Positions 20,166 to 32,600 of a stretch of 64,000 bases of DNA are shown in pieces. How positions within the stretch are numbered: position 1 is the first letter of the stretch; the number at the start of each line of letters is the position of its first letter. Source of the stretch: Berghia stephanieae (lineage: Eukaryota; Mollusca; Gastropoda; Nudibranchia; Aeolidiidae). The translations under genes were made by a program, and so were the position numbers. Below the pieces are notes generated by a model. It was not told the DNA's origin. It saw only the letters and a program-made list of their open reading frames with translations, and ran no database searches. The stretch lies in assembly GCA_034508935.3 (NCBI GenBank), contig CM067453.1, positions 3,837,690 through 3,901,689 of the forward strand. The letters are read 5' to 3'.

Positions 20166-20400
20166 AATCCTTGATGAATTTCAAAAGTTATGTTTGAAAT
20201 TATTTCGTACATTTTTCATTATTCATTCCTGGCGAAATCATGGGGTCAAATCACCCTCCCATGAGTGGCGGCCAAAAGCAGGTTTAAAAAAAAGTTTATT
20301 TAGAAAAAGATTACGGAAGAAGTGTCACTAGATTGCCATTTGGTGCATAAGTGCAGCAAAAATTGGTGCGCAAAATTAATATGTAGCGTATGTGAGACTC

Positions 20401-20432
<32 letters not shown>

Positions 20433-21680
20433 GTGTGTGCGAGTGTGTGTGTGTCTCTCTTTTTTTTTTTTTGGGAGGCTAACGGGGCATCTAGCCTCAG
20501 GATCTACGTACACGTTAACTGCTTTACCGTTGCAACAAGCAATGGATGGTCCTTGCTGTCGTGTGTGTGTGTGGTGTGCTTGTGTTATTTAAACAAAAAA
20601 TCAAAACAATTTTAACCATTAATGGCGAGATTCCATCTTACCTACCCAAACTCCAGATCTTAGTCTTAATGTTATCATTAAAAGACAAGCTTTGCGATTA
20701 TAGTTTAATTGAAGCCCAAGTTGAAAAATACTCTTACTGCTCTCTTGGTGGAAACGATTTATTCTGCATAATGGGTAATGGGTGTCTAATGCATGGGTGC
20801 AAAAGTGCGGCCTGCTGGCCGATTGGATTACCGAAAGACACGTCGCCGGCTTTTTGCGATTTGGATTTGATTGATTTTTTATTTTTTTTAGTTTATTTTT
20901 ATATATTTTAAAATTGTGCAACTTGTGACAAGAAACTTAACAAATTACTGCATTACAACCTTTGGATTAAACATACAACAATTGTGGACTACTCTTATGA
21001 AGACTAGATGCTGAGAACAAGTCTTGAGAACAAGACTTCAAATGACGAGGTAAGTCCGTGAATCTTGCAGGCTTTTTCAGATTATATGTCCGGTCATAAG
21101 TAGACTTGCAGGCTTTTTGAGGTCCAGTTGCTTGCACCCATGCTAATGCCAAAGTATAGATTCTCTCTTTGGCCAATTTAGTCACGCATGTGGCAGCCCA
21201 GCTATTTATGTTCTGCCTATAACACACAATAAGTGGGATTGTGGGGGGTGGGAACGAAAGAAATCAAGGTCATAAGTTACTGTGCACAAGAGCTGTATCG
21301 GGAATTGGTTTCGGAGGGTCTTGCAAATACCAAGTCTTTTATAGAAAGGTCTTTCAACTCCAAGACACCTGGTTTGTTTTGCTATCTTGGAACAAACGAA
21401 ACCGAGATGTCTTGATTTGTGACCTAGTTGGCTCATTTTGTTACTTGGATGTATCGTTTAGTGTGTGCAAGCCTAGCAGGTAAGTACAGCGATAGCTTGC
21501 CAGTTAAAAAAAAAAGAAGAAGAAAGAAGCAGTGTAGCCACATTTGAAAAAAAACCCTGAAAAAACAAACTTTAACCTTTACAAAGGTGAATTTCAATCT
21601 TACTTGGACCTAAAATAAAATCTTACCGTTTTCACCAAAAGACAAACAACAGTAAGTTACAGTAATACAATCAGTAATAC
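20166..21680. other. Stretch with a GT microsatellite and no recognised gene
   Basis: A GT run lies at about 20400-20453, followed by a T-run. Several open frames of 76-121 codons exist on both strands. They overlap, lack recognisable motifs and I do not call them genes. CTTGCAGGCTTTTT occurs twice, near 21067 and 21107. Confidence 0.4.
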
Positions 21681-21681
21681 T

Positions 21682-21735
21682 TGAGCTTTTAAATAGTGCA
21701 ATATCCACCCAACGTGTTCAAAGCACTTTTTATCA
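21682..21735 (-). mobile_element. SINE family A tail fragment
   Basis: Only the 3' tail is present, with the complement of GTGCTTTGAACACGTTGGGT. I see no feature from here to 21967. Confidence 0.6.
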
Positions 21736-21967
21736 ATATTCTTACTGTAGACCTGTAAATTCTCAGTCAATTAACTGAAATCAGTCAATTCGTCAAATTT
21801 GAATATTTTAACAAAGGAAAGAAAGAAATGCAGAAAGAAAGAATTCATTAATCATAGTCGAATGACCGTAAAGTAATTAGGAATGTTCCACAGCGCTATG
21901 CATAGCTCATGGGCCTTTATATTAATGATAGATATATTGTCTTGGATTATAACTTCATTTTTAAGCA

Positions 21968-22195
21968 TCTAGTAGAAAAGCGGTTGATGGGATAAGGCAT
22001 TTGACTTCCACCTGGGGGATATGAATTTGGGCCTGGCGGTGGGCAACTCATTTAATCATTTAATTTTCATTTAGAAAAAATCATTAGCCGTTATTTTGCA
22101 CTGTGTTTGATGCCTTGTTTATCTCGATCCTTTATCCAGATGACCTAAACAAAATTTTCCCCTGTGGATGAAAAAGGGAATTTTATCATTTGACA
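21968..22195 (+). mobile_element. Probable SINE with family B-like tail
   Basis: The 3' end (AAATTTTCCCCTGTGGATGA, then AAAAGGGAATTTTAT) matches the tail of SINE B. The 5' part (AGCGGTTGATGGGATAAGGC) could be a decayed tRNA-like head but differs from the B head. It is diverged, so the family assignment is tentative. Confidence 0.5.
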
Positions 22196-22267
22196 ACATA
22201 CTCATCTTTTTTTATTTAGTCATAGATGATCCGACAAAATACCTGTGACAGTATGTCATGAATGGCG

Positions 22268-22673
<406 letters not shown>

Positions 22674-22679
22674 GTACAA

Positions 22680-23118
22680 ATGTGGTACATGGGTCTTACA
22701 AAAAAGAATTTGGACACCCTGGACTCCCTTCATCGCAAACAATTGAGATGAGTTATTGGGGCACATTGGCCAGACAAAATCAGGAATGAGGATGTATATG
22801 ACAGATGAAGAGTAAAACCAGTCCTTATGCGAATAAAGAAAACAAAGGTGGAAACTCTTCAGACATGTGCACCGACGAGATGAAAATATTCCAGCACAAG
22901 CCTCAATGGACGATTACTTCAAGCAAGAAGCCAAATACAGAGGATGTACACCAACTTCACTTCCAACAACATTGAATCAATATCTCAAAAAATATCAAAT
23001 ACAGTTAGAAACTACAACTGAAGAACTGATTTCAACAACACAAGGAAACATCCAATTGCCTCAGCACCTTAACAAACATTCAAAAGCTAAGAACACTTGC
23101 ACTGGACAGAATTTATGG
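22680..23118 (+). pseudogene. LINE C-terminal remnant
   Basis: Translated pieces (LDTLDSLHRKQLR, HWPDKIRNEDVY, VKPVLMRIKKTK, HRRDENIPAQASMDDYF) follow the order of the C-terminal region after the reverse transcriptase in many animal LINEs. In-frame stops and at least one shift show it is dead. No RT core is present, and the upstream side is microsatellite. Confidence 0.65.
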
Positions 23119-23125
23119 AAACAAA

Positions 23126-23342
23126 CATGTAGGACGGGAAAAACACCTGTTAGGTGATATTAACATTTTTTCAGACAGAGACAATGCTGTTAACGGCCAG
23201 GTACTCATTTTTCCCCTGAGTACGGTGAGAGAATGTGAGTAAAGAACCTTCTCCAGGGACTCAACTATGCGCTGAGGAGTCTCAAACCCAGGACCTTCCG
23301 ATCCAAAAGCGAGTGTCATACCACTGGACCACATAGCCACAC
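23126..23342 (-). mobile_element. SINE family A copy lacking the tail end
   Basis: The head and body are present, with the complement of GTGTGGCTATGTGGTCCAGT at the 5' end. The copy stops near GTAGGACGGG at its tail side, adjacent to the LINE remnant. Confidence 0.8.
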
Positions 23343-23405
23343 TAGAAACAGACTGACACACTCGAAGTAACACACACATTCACGACAAGCATCCATGGAG
23401 ACAGC

Positions 23406-23456
23406 ATATATTATTATTATTATTATTTATTATTATCATTATTATTATTATTATTA

Positions 23457-23516
<60 letters not shown>

Positions 23517-23540
23517 TCATCATCCTCATCATCATCATCT
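23406..23540. repeat. (ATT)n microsatellite
   Basis: ATT triplets with a few ATC units at the end. The 470 bases after it (23541-24015) have no recognised feature. Confidence 0.95.
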
Positions 23541-24015
23541 TTTCATAATTATCATACTCAGAAAGCTATAAATAATTTCTAGGTTGACGTCGGTGCTTTC
23601 CTATAATATTCCTTCCATCCCGCCCGTTTTCTTATGTTGGGGAGAAGTTGAATTTGCATATTCCTTGCCTGTTGGCCTCATTTTCATCTCTGCTACTGTT
23701 CCAGTCATTAACCATAAAGGAAAGAGGTAAGTTGGCATGTCCTGGCAGGGTTGTTAAAATGTGTCTCTGGTAAAATAAATATAAACAACTTTGCATCTCC
23801 ATTGCATTGTTCAAACACTGAGGCACATTGAGATAATACTATTGTTGTACTTGAATTCAATTTTAGTTTGATTTTCATTTTTGTTTCTTCTCTGCTGAAT
23901 ATGTAACAAGATGTCTGTTACCATCTTCTGTCAAGTTATGGTGTATCTCGGGGTAATTGCTATCTGTGTATGTATGTATGTGTGTATGTATATACGCTCA
24001 TTTCTTTTGTATACA

Positions 24016-24250
24016 CTAGTAAAAAGCCCGCAATTTCGTGGGGAAAGAACTATTTTCATTCGATATTGTACCCACCATCATTTAATGAGGGCAGATTGGT
24101 AAACAACGTTGTCTGGGTAACTTGGTACATCCTCTGTTGATTTTTCTGTGTGGCCCCAACATTAAGTGTAAGCCACTATAGCCTCTGACCCGTGACACAG
24201 CAACATAGTTGTCCGTGTGTGAAAACAAGTTGTGGTAAGAAAAGCAACTG
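24016..24250 (-). mobile_element. Helitron 3' end with remnant of the Pif1-like helicase
   Basis: On the minus strand about 24140-24220 encodes YVAVSRVRGYSGLHLMLGP, which matches the last helicase motif of Helitron Rep-Hel proteins. NVVYQSALIK follows in a shifted frame, as in the usual C-terminus. Downstream is a short imperfect hairpin (CCCACGAAATTGCGGG), then CTTTTTACTAG and T at 24016/24015, the CTRR-type Helitron 3' end. The 5' part of the element is not recognisable. At least one frameshift is present, so it is inactive. Confidence 0.75.
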
Positions 24251-24352
24251 CTAAAATAAACCTGAAGTAGCAGACGTGAGCAGAGTTGAAAGACGATCCT
24301 GGGATCGAGAACATAACTTACATTACAGTACTCTGGTGATCATGTTTGGTGG

Positions 24353-24460
24353 CGTTTTTATGCACCTCCGTTGGAGATGTACAGAATGCACCGTTTTTAT
24401 GCACCTCCATTGGAGATGTACAGAAACGCACTTTTTATGCACCTCCAGTGGCCCATAAAA
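24353..24460. repeat. Tandem repeat of about 40 bp, 2.5 units
   Basis: TTTTTATGCACCTCC recurs at about 24354, 24395 and 24432. Within each unit CTCCATTGGAG forms a small palindrome. It lies next to the Helitron remnant. No feature is seen at 24461-24844. Confidence 0.85.
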
Positions 24461-24844
24461 ATTGAAGTGCTGCTTGGCACCATCTGATCCAATGGCGTCA
24501 TGCCACTGAGTATATCTGTTTTTTAAGTTGCTTCCTGCTTTTGTCTTGGAATGGGATACTTTAGTTTTGTCCTAGCCCTAGCCGGAGTCCTTGGCTGGGA
24601 GCGAAGCAGTCAGATATATAGTTATAATTTGGAGAAGATATTTTTTCCTTGTAAATCATCTCTCTATTATGTAGTTACATTTTTTGTTGTTATAAATATA
24701 TATTGGTTTGTAAAAATTTGAGTGTATTCCTGTTAGTGAGGACCAGTGTTTGCGTTTGGATGAGACTTTTAGGTGATCTCAAACTGAATACACTGATAGT
24801 GTACTCTTGGAATCTAAATCTAGTCCCTAATTGAATCTTTCCCC

Positions 24845-26633
24845 TGATGAATACTGTCAAAACTAAAATTAATGTTTTCTATCATCACTATCAACTCCTC
24901 CTCATCCCTATCTCCCCCAATTGTTCTTATTACACGACTAAAGCTAATAAGATTCATGCTTTTTTTCTTTAGAAGTTTATTGAACATATCAAAGCATGTA
25001 TTGAGGACTCTCAGCAAAAGATTTGTGGTAACGTATCATAAAATTATCACTATTCTGCCTCTTCTCCTATATAATAACATCAAGTTTACAAACCGATTTG
25101 TGACATCAATGGTTAATCATTAGATTCATCTAAAATATAGCTGACTTTAATAATATGTATATTTTTCTTTAAATGTTTTTCAATGAGAAATAAAGAAATT
25201 ATAAACTTGTAGGGGATGAATAAAAGATTTTATGTGATTGCTTATTGGAATCGGAGCTATGTAAAAATATGAGGTTAAGCTCTTTTTATAGTTTCTTTTT
25301 GAGTTATATGACACTTGACTTTTTACTTGTAGGTTTTGGATTTGAATCTTACACTAGCCGATGTAGGTTTTGAATTTGAATCTTACACTAGCCGATGTCA
25401 CGATGAGCCCTTAGATTAGGGTCTTTATTCATGTTTTATTAATAAGCCTTGGTGAATGCCAAGTCCATATAATATTGGCTTTTTTGTGGAAAGAAGGACA
25501 AAAGAAGTGGAAATAAAGTGCATGCATAAGTGGTAGTACATTGTTATTGTAGGCTTGTGATGCCTTGTAACATACAATTGATATAAAGCAGTTCAAAGCT
25601 CAAGTATATAAATGTTACTTTTCATATATGACCAGTCACCTCAAAACTGTGTTCTGTCAGGGTGATTTAAATGTTAGAAATTGAATATATGATAAGAAAA
25701 TAAATAAATCATTGCTATGTTTGTTTTATTATGGACAATAGATATTTCATATAAAATGACCAAAATACTAAAATCTCAAATCTCTTGTCATTTTAACTTT
25801 ACTATCACCTTGTGACATTGGCTAATACCGCCTTAGATAATGGTCCACATATTTGTGACAACCATCTAAAAATGGCATTATATCAGAATGATATTCTTGC
25901 AAAAATTTAAAAATTAAAGTAAAATATATGAAATTTGAGTTAACTTTATGTGTTCAATTAAGTAAAAAAAAACAACAATTTTAATAGGTAAAAGTTTTCA
26001 AATTTGTGTGTTTTAATATTAATTCATTATTTAGAATACATGTCATTTGAAGATATTACCAGTTTTTTTTGGGTCAATAACTTTTTAAAATGATTTTTCC
26101 ACCCAGCGTTGCCAAGAAAATGGTTGGATTTACGGAATGGAGACAAAGATGATACATAAGGAATCTGGGACAGCCTAACACGTGGCAGATTTCTTATCTG
26201 ACTTACCTAGAATGGACTTTTATCAAACAGCCCTCTACTCTGATATGTTGAATCAAACAAATTTTACCGATACAGTTATGAATTTACAGGTAGGTTTCCA
26301 ATATCTTCCAAAAAGATAGCCAATATTTTCCAAAACATGATCTCTGCTCATGCAGTTTCCTATAATTTTCAAAAATTATAATCTTATTTTCATGTAGATT
26401 TTCAACATCTTTCCAAAATGTGATAGTTATTCCAGACCTTTGACATGTAGCCATGACATTACTTTAAATGAAGTGGTTTGTAAGACAGTTTGTTTCAACT
26501 GTGAATTCAATCAATTATTGGGTTAAACGTAGAAACAGAGAGATGGTCAAAATTGGACGTCTAATCAGGTGCAATACAATTTGTTGAATTATATTTCGAC
26601 TCATTTATCAAATGAACCAATTATTAGCTAAAT
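24845..26633 (+). repeat. Long AT-rich repeat block R, copy R1
   Basis: R1 is nearly identical to parts of 37597-38740 (R2) and 41108-44570 (R3). Markers include TCATCCCTATCTCCCCCAAT, a 33-bp duplication (CTTACACTAGCCGATGT twice, about 25330-25398), GGAATCTGGGACAGCCTAAC and CAATTATTAGCTAAATGTA at the right edge. Short frames repeat in R1 and R3 but have no family match I recognise and probably do not encode proteins. After 26633 R1 stops matching R2 and R3. Confidence 0.9.
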
Positions 26634-29600
26634 GTATAAAGAATTAATTAATTTAAATAAAATATAAAATAATAAATTAAAATTATATTAAAATTAATAC
26701 AGAATTTAAAATATAAATTATTAAATAATTAAATTAAAATTAGAAATTTAAATAACTGCAAAATTTAAATTATTAAAAAAATTTAATTATAGAATTTAAT
26801 TTTAAAATAAAATTCAATGTTAATACTTATTTTATAAGTTAAAACTACGATATAACCGTGTAAACTTATGTTAATGGGATCATATGTTTCATAAAGTATG
26901 ATTAAATTACAATTTCAATTTGTGTGAGTTAACTGATTAATTCTGTATTTAATAAAATTATTTAATGCTTTTATAATCTACAGTAAATTGAGGGAGTCCT
27001 TATTTCAAGGAATGGTTGGATCATTCGGGAAGTGTGTAAATTTGTTTCTTTAATATAAGAAATCTTATATCCCCAGGGGAATTGTAATCAGAAAGAATAA
27101 CGCACTCAGCTGAGCTTCAAATCAGAGGTTAATCAATTCGAACAAAGTTCTAAACTGAACTTTAAATTCTGAAAAATGAATGTCATCACTAATATTATAT
27201 CTTCAAAGAGCAACATTCAACGCATTTATCTTATTAATAATAGAGCAGTATTAATACCTGGTAAATATGAATCGACGTCCATTATTTAAATACATAATTA
27301 TTATTAATCAAAATTATATTGTAATCAAATTTACAATATTTCTGATTTCATAAAAATATTATAATCTTTTTTTTTCATTATCTAACAATATGGGAAAATT
27401 ATTAATTATTATATTTCTGGGAATATTTTTGGCTTAAAAATTTTGTAAAAGATAATATATAAATTTTTGATTTCTGAGGGAAATACAATAGGTAATTTTA
27501 AGCTAACTGAGTAAACAATTGTTGTGGTGGGAAGAACTAAAGAATTAATTTTAAAAGAGTTCATAAAAAAATTGTTTTAGGATATAAAGATTTCTACATA
27601 ATTTGTTTTTTACGAATTTAAAATAATATAAAAAATATTAATTGATTAGTTTTATATATATTATAACACATTTATAATACATAAATCTAAAATTAGTGAC
27701 TTATAATCCATTATTTCAATTTTATAAAATAATGTTATTTTAAAATTTTTTAATATAAAAATGCATTAACTTAACAATTTGTTTTTCAAAGTATATAATT
27801 TTACTCTTTCTATATTATAAAAATTTTAATATAACATTTAAACATTGTTATAAAATATTATTAATTTTACTTTTAAGACGATAAAAATTTGGATTAAATT
27901 TATTAGGATAATTAAATATGATTAGTTTTTTTGTTTTTGAGAACAATGATTTTTAATTAATTTTATATATCAACATAGTTATTGTTTTTTTAATTTTATT
28001 GCTTTGAGGGATAATTTATTCTTTAATAGCCGAGAATTATATTAATATTTTTGTAATAGATATAATTAATTAATAATTTAAAGTATTAAACTAATGATTG
28101 TAAATAATATAATTAAATAAAATTTAGTTTATTTATATAATGAATGTTATCAAATTGTTATTATGTAACTAAAAATGTTTTAATGAAATAATTAAAAACT
28201 TATTTTCTAATTTTATTTTTGATATCAATAAAATTAATATTAGAATATAAATTCTATTTTAATTGACTTTACAAATTATATGTGTAAATTATAATAATTT
28301 GTCCTTTTAAAAATTAAACATTTTAAAAGATTTTATAAATTCAAAATTTAAAAATTAATTTTATTATAAAATTTAATTAAATTTTTTTGTCAAATAATAA
28401 AATAATTTTAAGTAATTAATTTGGTTTTATTAAATTAATTAAAATTAGTTAATATTTTTATATTAATATATTTTTTGGTACACTTAATGATTATTTCACT
28501 GATAGTTTTAAGTTGATTTATGAGGTTCAAAGAATTAATAGATTTAACAAATTCAGTTTTCTAATGTCAACATATAATTTCTTTTAAAAAGGGTTAAATT
28601 ATTAATCATATTTATGGTACATTAATTTCAAATTGTTCATTACTTCAATATTTAAAATTTCAAATATTTGAATTTTTCAATATTAACAATTTAATTATAT
28701 TGGTTAAATTTTCATTAAAAAGTTATAACTTAAAGTAAAAGTCTTATATTAATGATAAGTTTTAAAATTTTTATTTAAAATTAGTAAATATAAATGAAAT
28801 TTTAAATGGATAAGATTAATACATTTGTAATATATATTTAAATAATATTAATATGAATTATTAAAAGGTTAACATTAATTACAATTGTAATTTAAAAATT
28901 TAAAACTTATTTTTAGTATTAGTTAAAATTGAATAATAAGAAATTAAAAGTTCATTTTTGTTAATTATCAAAGATATTTATAAACAAAATTAAATTATTT
29001 CATTAACTTATATACTTTAATTTGTAATATCTAAATTTGTCAAATATTGATCAAACAAAAGGATTAATAAATTGATTTCTAAAATTTAAAAATTATTTTA
29101 AATTAATAATTATAATGTTTAATATAAAAAAAATATTTAAATGAATTTAAATTGGTAATTTAAATTATTTTTATACAATTTGAAATTTACATCCATTTAG
29201 TAAATTTTAAAATATTTCACACTTCCAAAAATGATAATTTGAATACAAAATAAATAAAATTGAACTAAATGCAAATTCTACTGACTAAAAACTTTTCATC
29301 CATATATTGATGGCAAATAATATAGATTTCAATGTTAATATTAAAAAGATAGCAATTCCAAATTATGTGTATGAATTTAAATAACTATTTAGTAATTTTC
29401 AACTTCAAGTGTTATTCAAGACTTGAATTGTACAAAATTTTAGTGTAAGAAGTTTGTTCAATTGAATAAATTTGTTTTTTAAAAATTAATTGAATCTAAA
29501 ACATTAAAAATTTCATCATTTAAAATGAACAATAGTGAATTTATCAGGAAAACAAAAGTGCTTAGGAATTGAAATTTACAAATTTAACCTCATAATACGT

Positions 29601-32600
29601 TAGATAACACTTTTCACGATTAAATATCAAAAAAGTGGTTAAAAAACATCTAATCTTAGCATTGTGATCATTAGAATGTTGAAGTACATTCTAGATTTAA
29701 AATTGCATCAGTAATAATGACATTGTAATTAATTAGGCTTGTTTATATTTAGTAAACATATATAACTATTTTTTATTTAAAGCGTAAATTTGATCATAAT
29801 TCATGAACAGATCAGAACATTTTTTTTAAAATAGGGTTATTTTACATATTATATGATTTGACATTAAGGAAACAACGTAAAACTGTATTAAATTGTTAAT
29901 TTAATAAAATATCATGAACATACAAGTTTAAAATACAAAATTTAACACAAAATAAAATTTGTTTTGAATAAAAATCAATTTAATTTAAACTTATCTTTAT
30001 ATGATTAACATTAAAATTTAGTAATGAAATATTTATCTATTTATAATTTGAGAATTATTTGCATTAATTTATTATAATTGATTTCCTATAACATTTAATT
30101 ATAAAATTTTATTTACTATCTAAGTATCAATTTAAATATAAAAAGAAATTTTAAATTAAATATTGAAATTTAAAAATGACTAGCAAGATTTTAAACAAAA
30201 ATTACAAATTAAACTCTTTGAACTTGCGATAAAAATTTGAAATATAAATAGCTGTTAATTACGTAAATAAATTATTCGTTTATTTGTATGATAAATTTAA
30301 TTTACCAGATTTGGTTTTGACTTAATGTTAAGCTTTTATTTCATAAGATGTTTATAAGCTTTTTATTATTAAGAGTACAAGATTGTGCGATAAGAATGAT
30401 TAAGATGTTGTATCATATAGTTGTTCTTTATTTTTTTAAATAAATATATAATTTTTTTATAAATTTAGTCTTCAAAGATGAACACAAAACAGCCGAATGT
30501 TTATCATCAATGGTATTATGTATTGTATGTAATATTGATATTTATAATACTTATAACTAACTATAATTATGTTTAACTTAAAATAATTCTATCTTTAATT
30601 CATGATTTTAATATTATTTCCATTAGTTTTATACAATATGACATGAAAAAATATCTTTTTTAAGCGTTTCTTTTTTGTTTATAGAATATGTAATAATTAT
30701 TGATTAATAGTTTTTTACATTTTACAAAATTGTCTTAAATTAGAGTATTTCTGTATTATTAATATAGAAGAAAAATATTTTTAATAGACAAAATTTTTTT
30801 TATTGAAAACAAATAATCCTTCTTTTAAGTACATCAAAAAGCTAGAAAACATATTTAAACATCTAATGTTTGAGATTCTAAATAAATTATAAATAAAATG
30901 GTATAGTGTTATTGTAAAAAAAAAATGTAATTAAATTATATTTATATTAAACTCTTACTATTCCATTTTTTAACTATAAGTTTTTAATTGAATGTTATAG
31001 AATTGAAAAATATAAGATTAATCAATCTGCATCTATTATTCTAAGACATAACTTATATTGATCAAAATTACACTATAATCATAGTTTAATTTCAAAAAAC
31101 AAATTAAAATTGATAAAAAATTTATTTTTTAAATATGTAAATATAGTTCTCTTATGTTTATTCATTATGCAGTTTTAATATTACACATGTTAATTGAATC
31201 ATATGTACGTGACTAAGATTAATTATATAACAGGAATCAATTATAAGCTTTTAATGAAAAATAATAAATGACAAATATAAAGTTAGCTTATACTGAACAT
31301 ATATAGCATAACTTAATTATTATTGCTACAAATGTGTTAAAGGATTAATATTACAATTTTATAATCAATGTGTTAAACAATATTTAAATGACAAAATGTG
31401 AAATCTTAAATTTGTATTATTTAACTATATAATCCTTATTGCCAATATTATCATTAAAGGGCATCAAGTTTAAAAATTAAATATTGAAATGTTAATAGTC
31501 AAAGAAAAAAAATTATGTAATTATGTTTATTTATTCAATAAATACAATTTAATACTTTTTACACTCCCAAAATGAAAAAGTGTTATTAAAAAACATTTTA
31601 AATTGAACAACTGCAATCATTGCTCTACTATAAACTATTTGATAGCAACAATATTCATTAGATGTTTAAATTTAAATGCAATCAACTCTTATATTCAATT
31701 TCAAAAACATTTATATGTAAATTTCAAATTTATTTACTTTAATTCAAATTTTAATTTAACACAATTTCTAAAAGAAAGAATTAAAATGGAGCTACTGTCT
31801 AAATATTATTTCAATTAAATACTATTTAATTATGCAGAAATAAATTAGGAATATACTGGAATGAATATAGTTATGTTGATAATAATTATTCAACAAAATG
31901 TGTTAAGGGCTCAACGTTTCAATTTTATTCAAAGATTTATGTACGTTTATAGTTAATTGACAATATGACCAATGATTTATACTTATGATCTTTGGACTTC
32001 TTATTTAATAATAATATTTATCCGAAATTTATTGGACGAGAAATTAATATACAGACGTTAAATATAAATTAGTAACCAAAGTGTTATGTATTTTAATTAT
32101 ATAAGACATGCAATGGATTAATACATAATACACTAAAAGTGAAATTATTTTGATTAAAAACAATTATGTTTACTACGATTCATGCCTTATATATTGGCAT
32201 CATTAGCTTATATAATTTTAGAAAAAAATAGTATATTATAGTCTATTATTCTACACTCCCCTTCCATTTTACACCTAATATATCTTTAAATTTAAATAAA
32301 GAATAGATGTATTGTAATAATAAAAAAAACATTTATAGAAATTAAGTTTTAATAATTTAATATATTAATATTTTTTATTTAATGTTTCAAGGTCAAATTG
32401 ATAGAATGAGAAGTGACTAGATCGGGCAGTAAAGGATTTATATTCTTGATTACCTATAGTTGATAATTACATACTGATTTATTCACAAAGCCATCTCGCT
32501 ATTTCTAAATTCAAATAAATTTTTGAACAAAAAAGTATTAATGTATACATTATGAGTTGCGCAGAAAAATTAAAAGAGCAAGCCAAGAAAGTTATTTTTT

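Noticed and set aside
20546-20911. A 121-codon frame as a host gene
   Set aside because: It starts in a GT-rich tract, has a competing frame on the other strand and no recognisable motif.
24872-25123. An 83-codon frame found in both R1 (24872-25123) and R3 (41135-41386)
   Set aside because: It is conserved only because the whole block is nearly identical; flanking non-coding sequence is equally conserved and no protein family is recognised.
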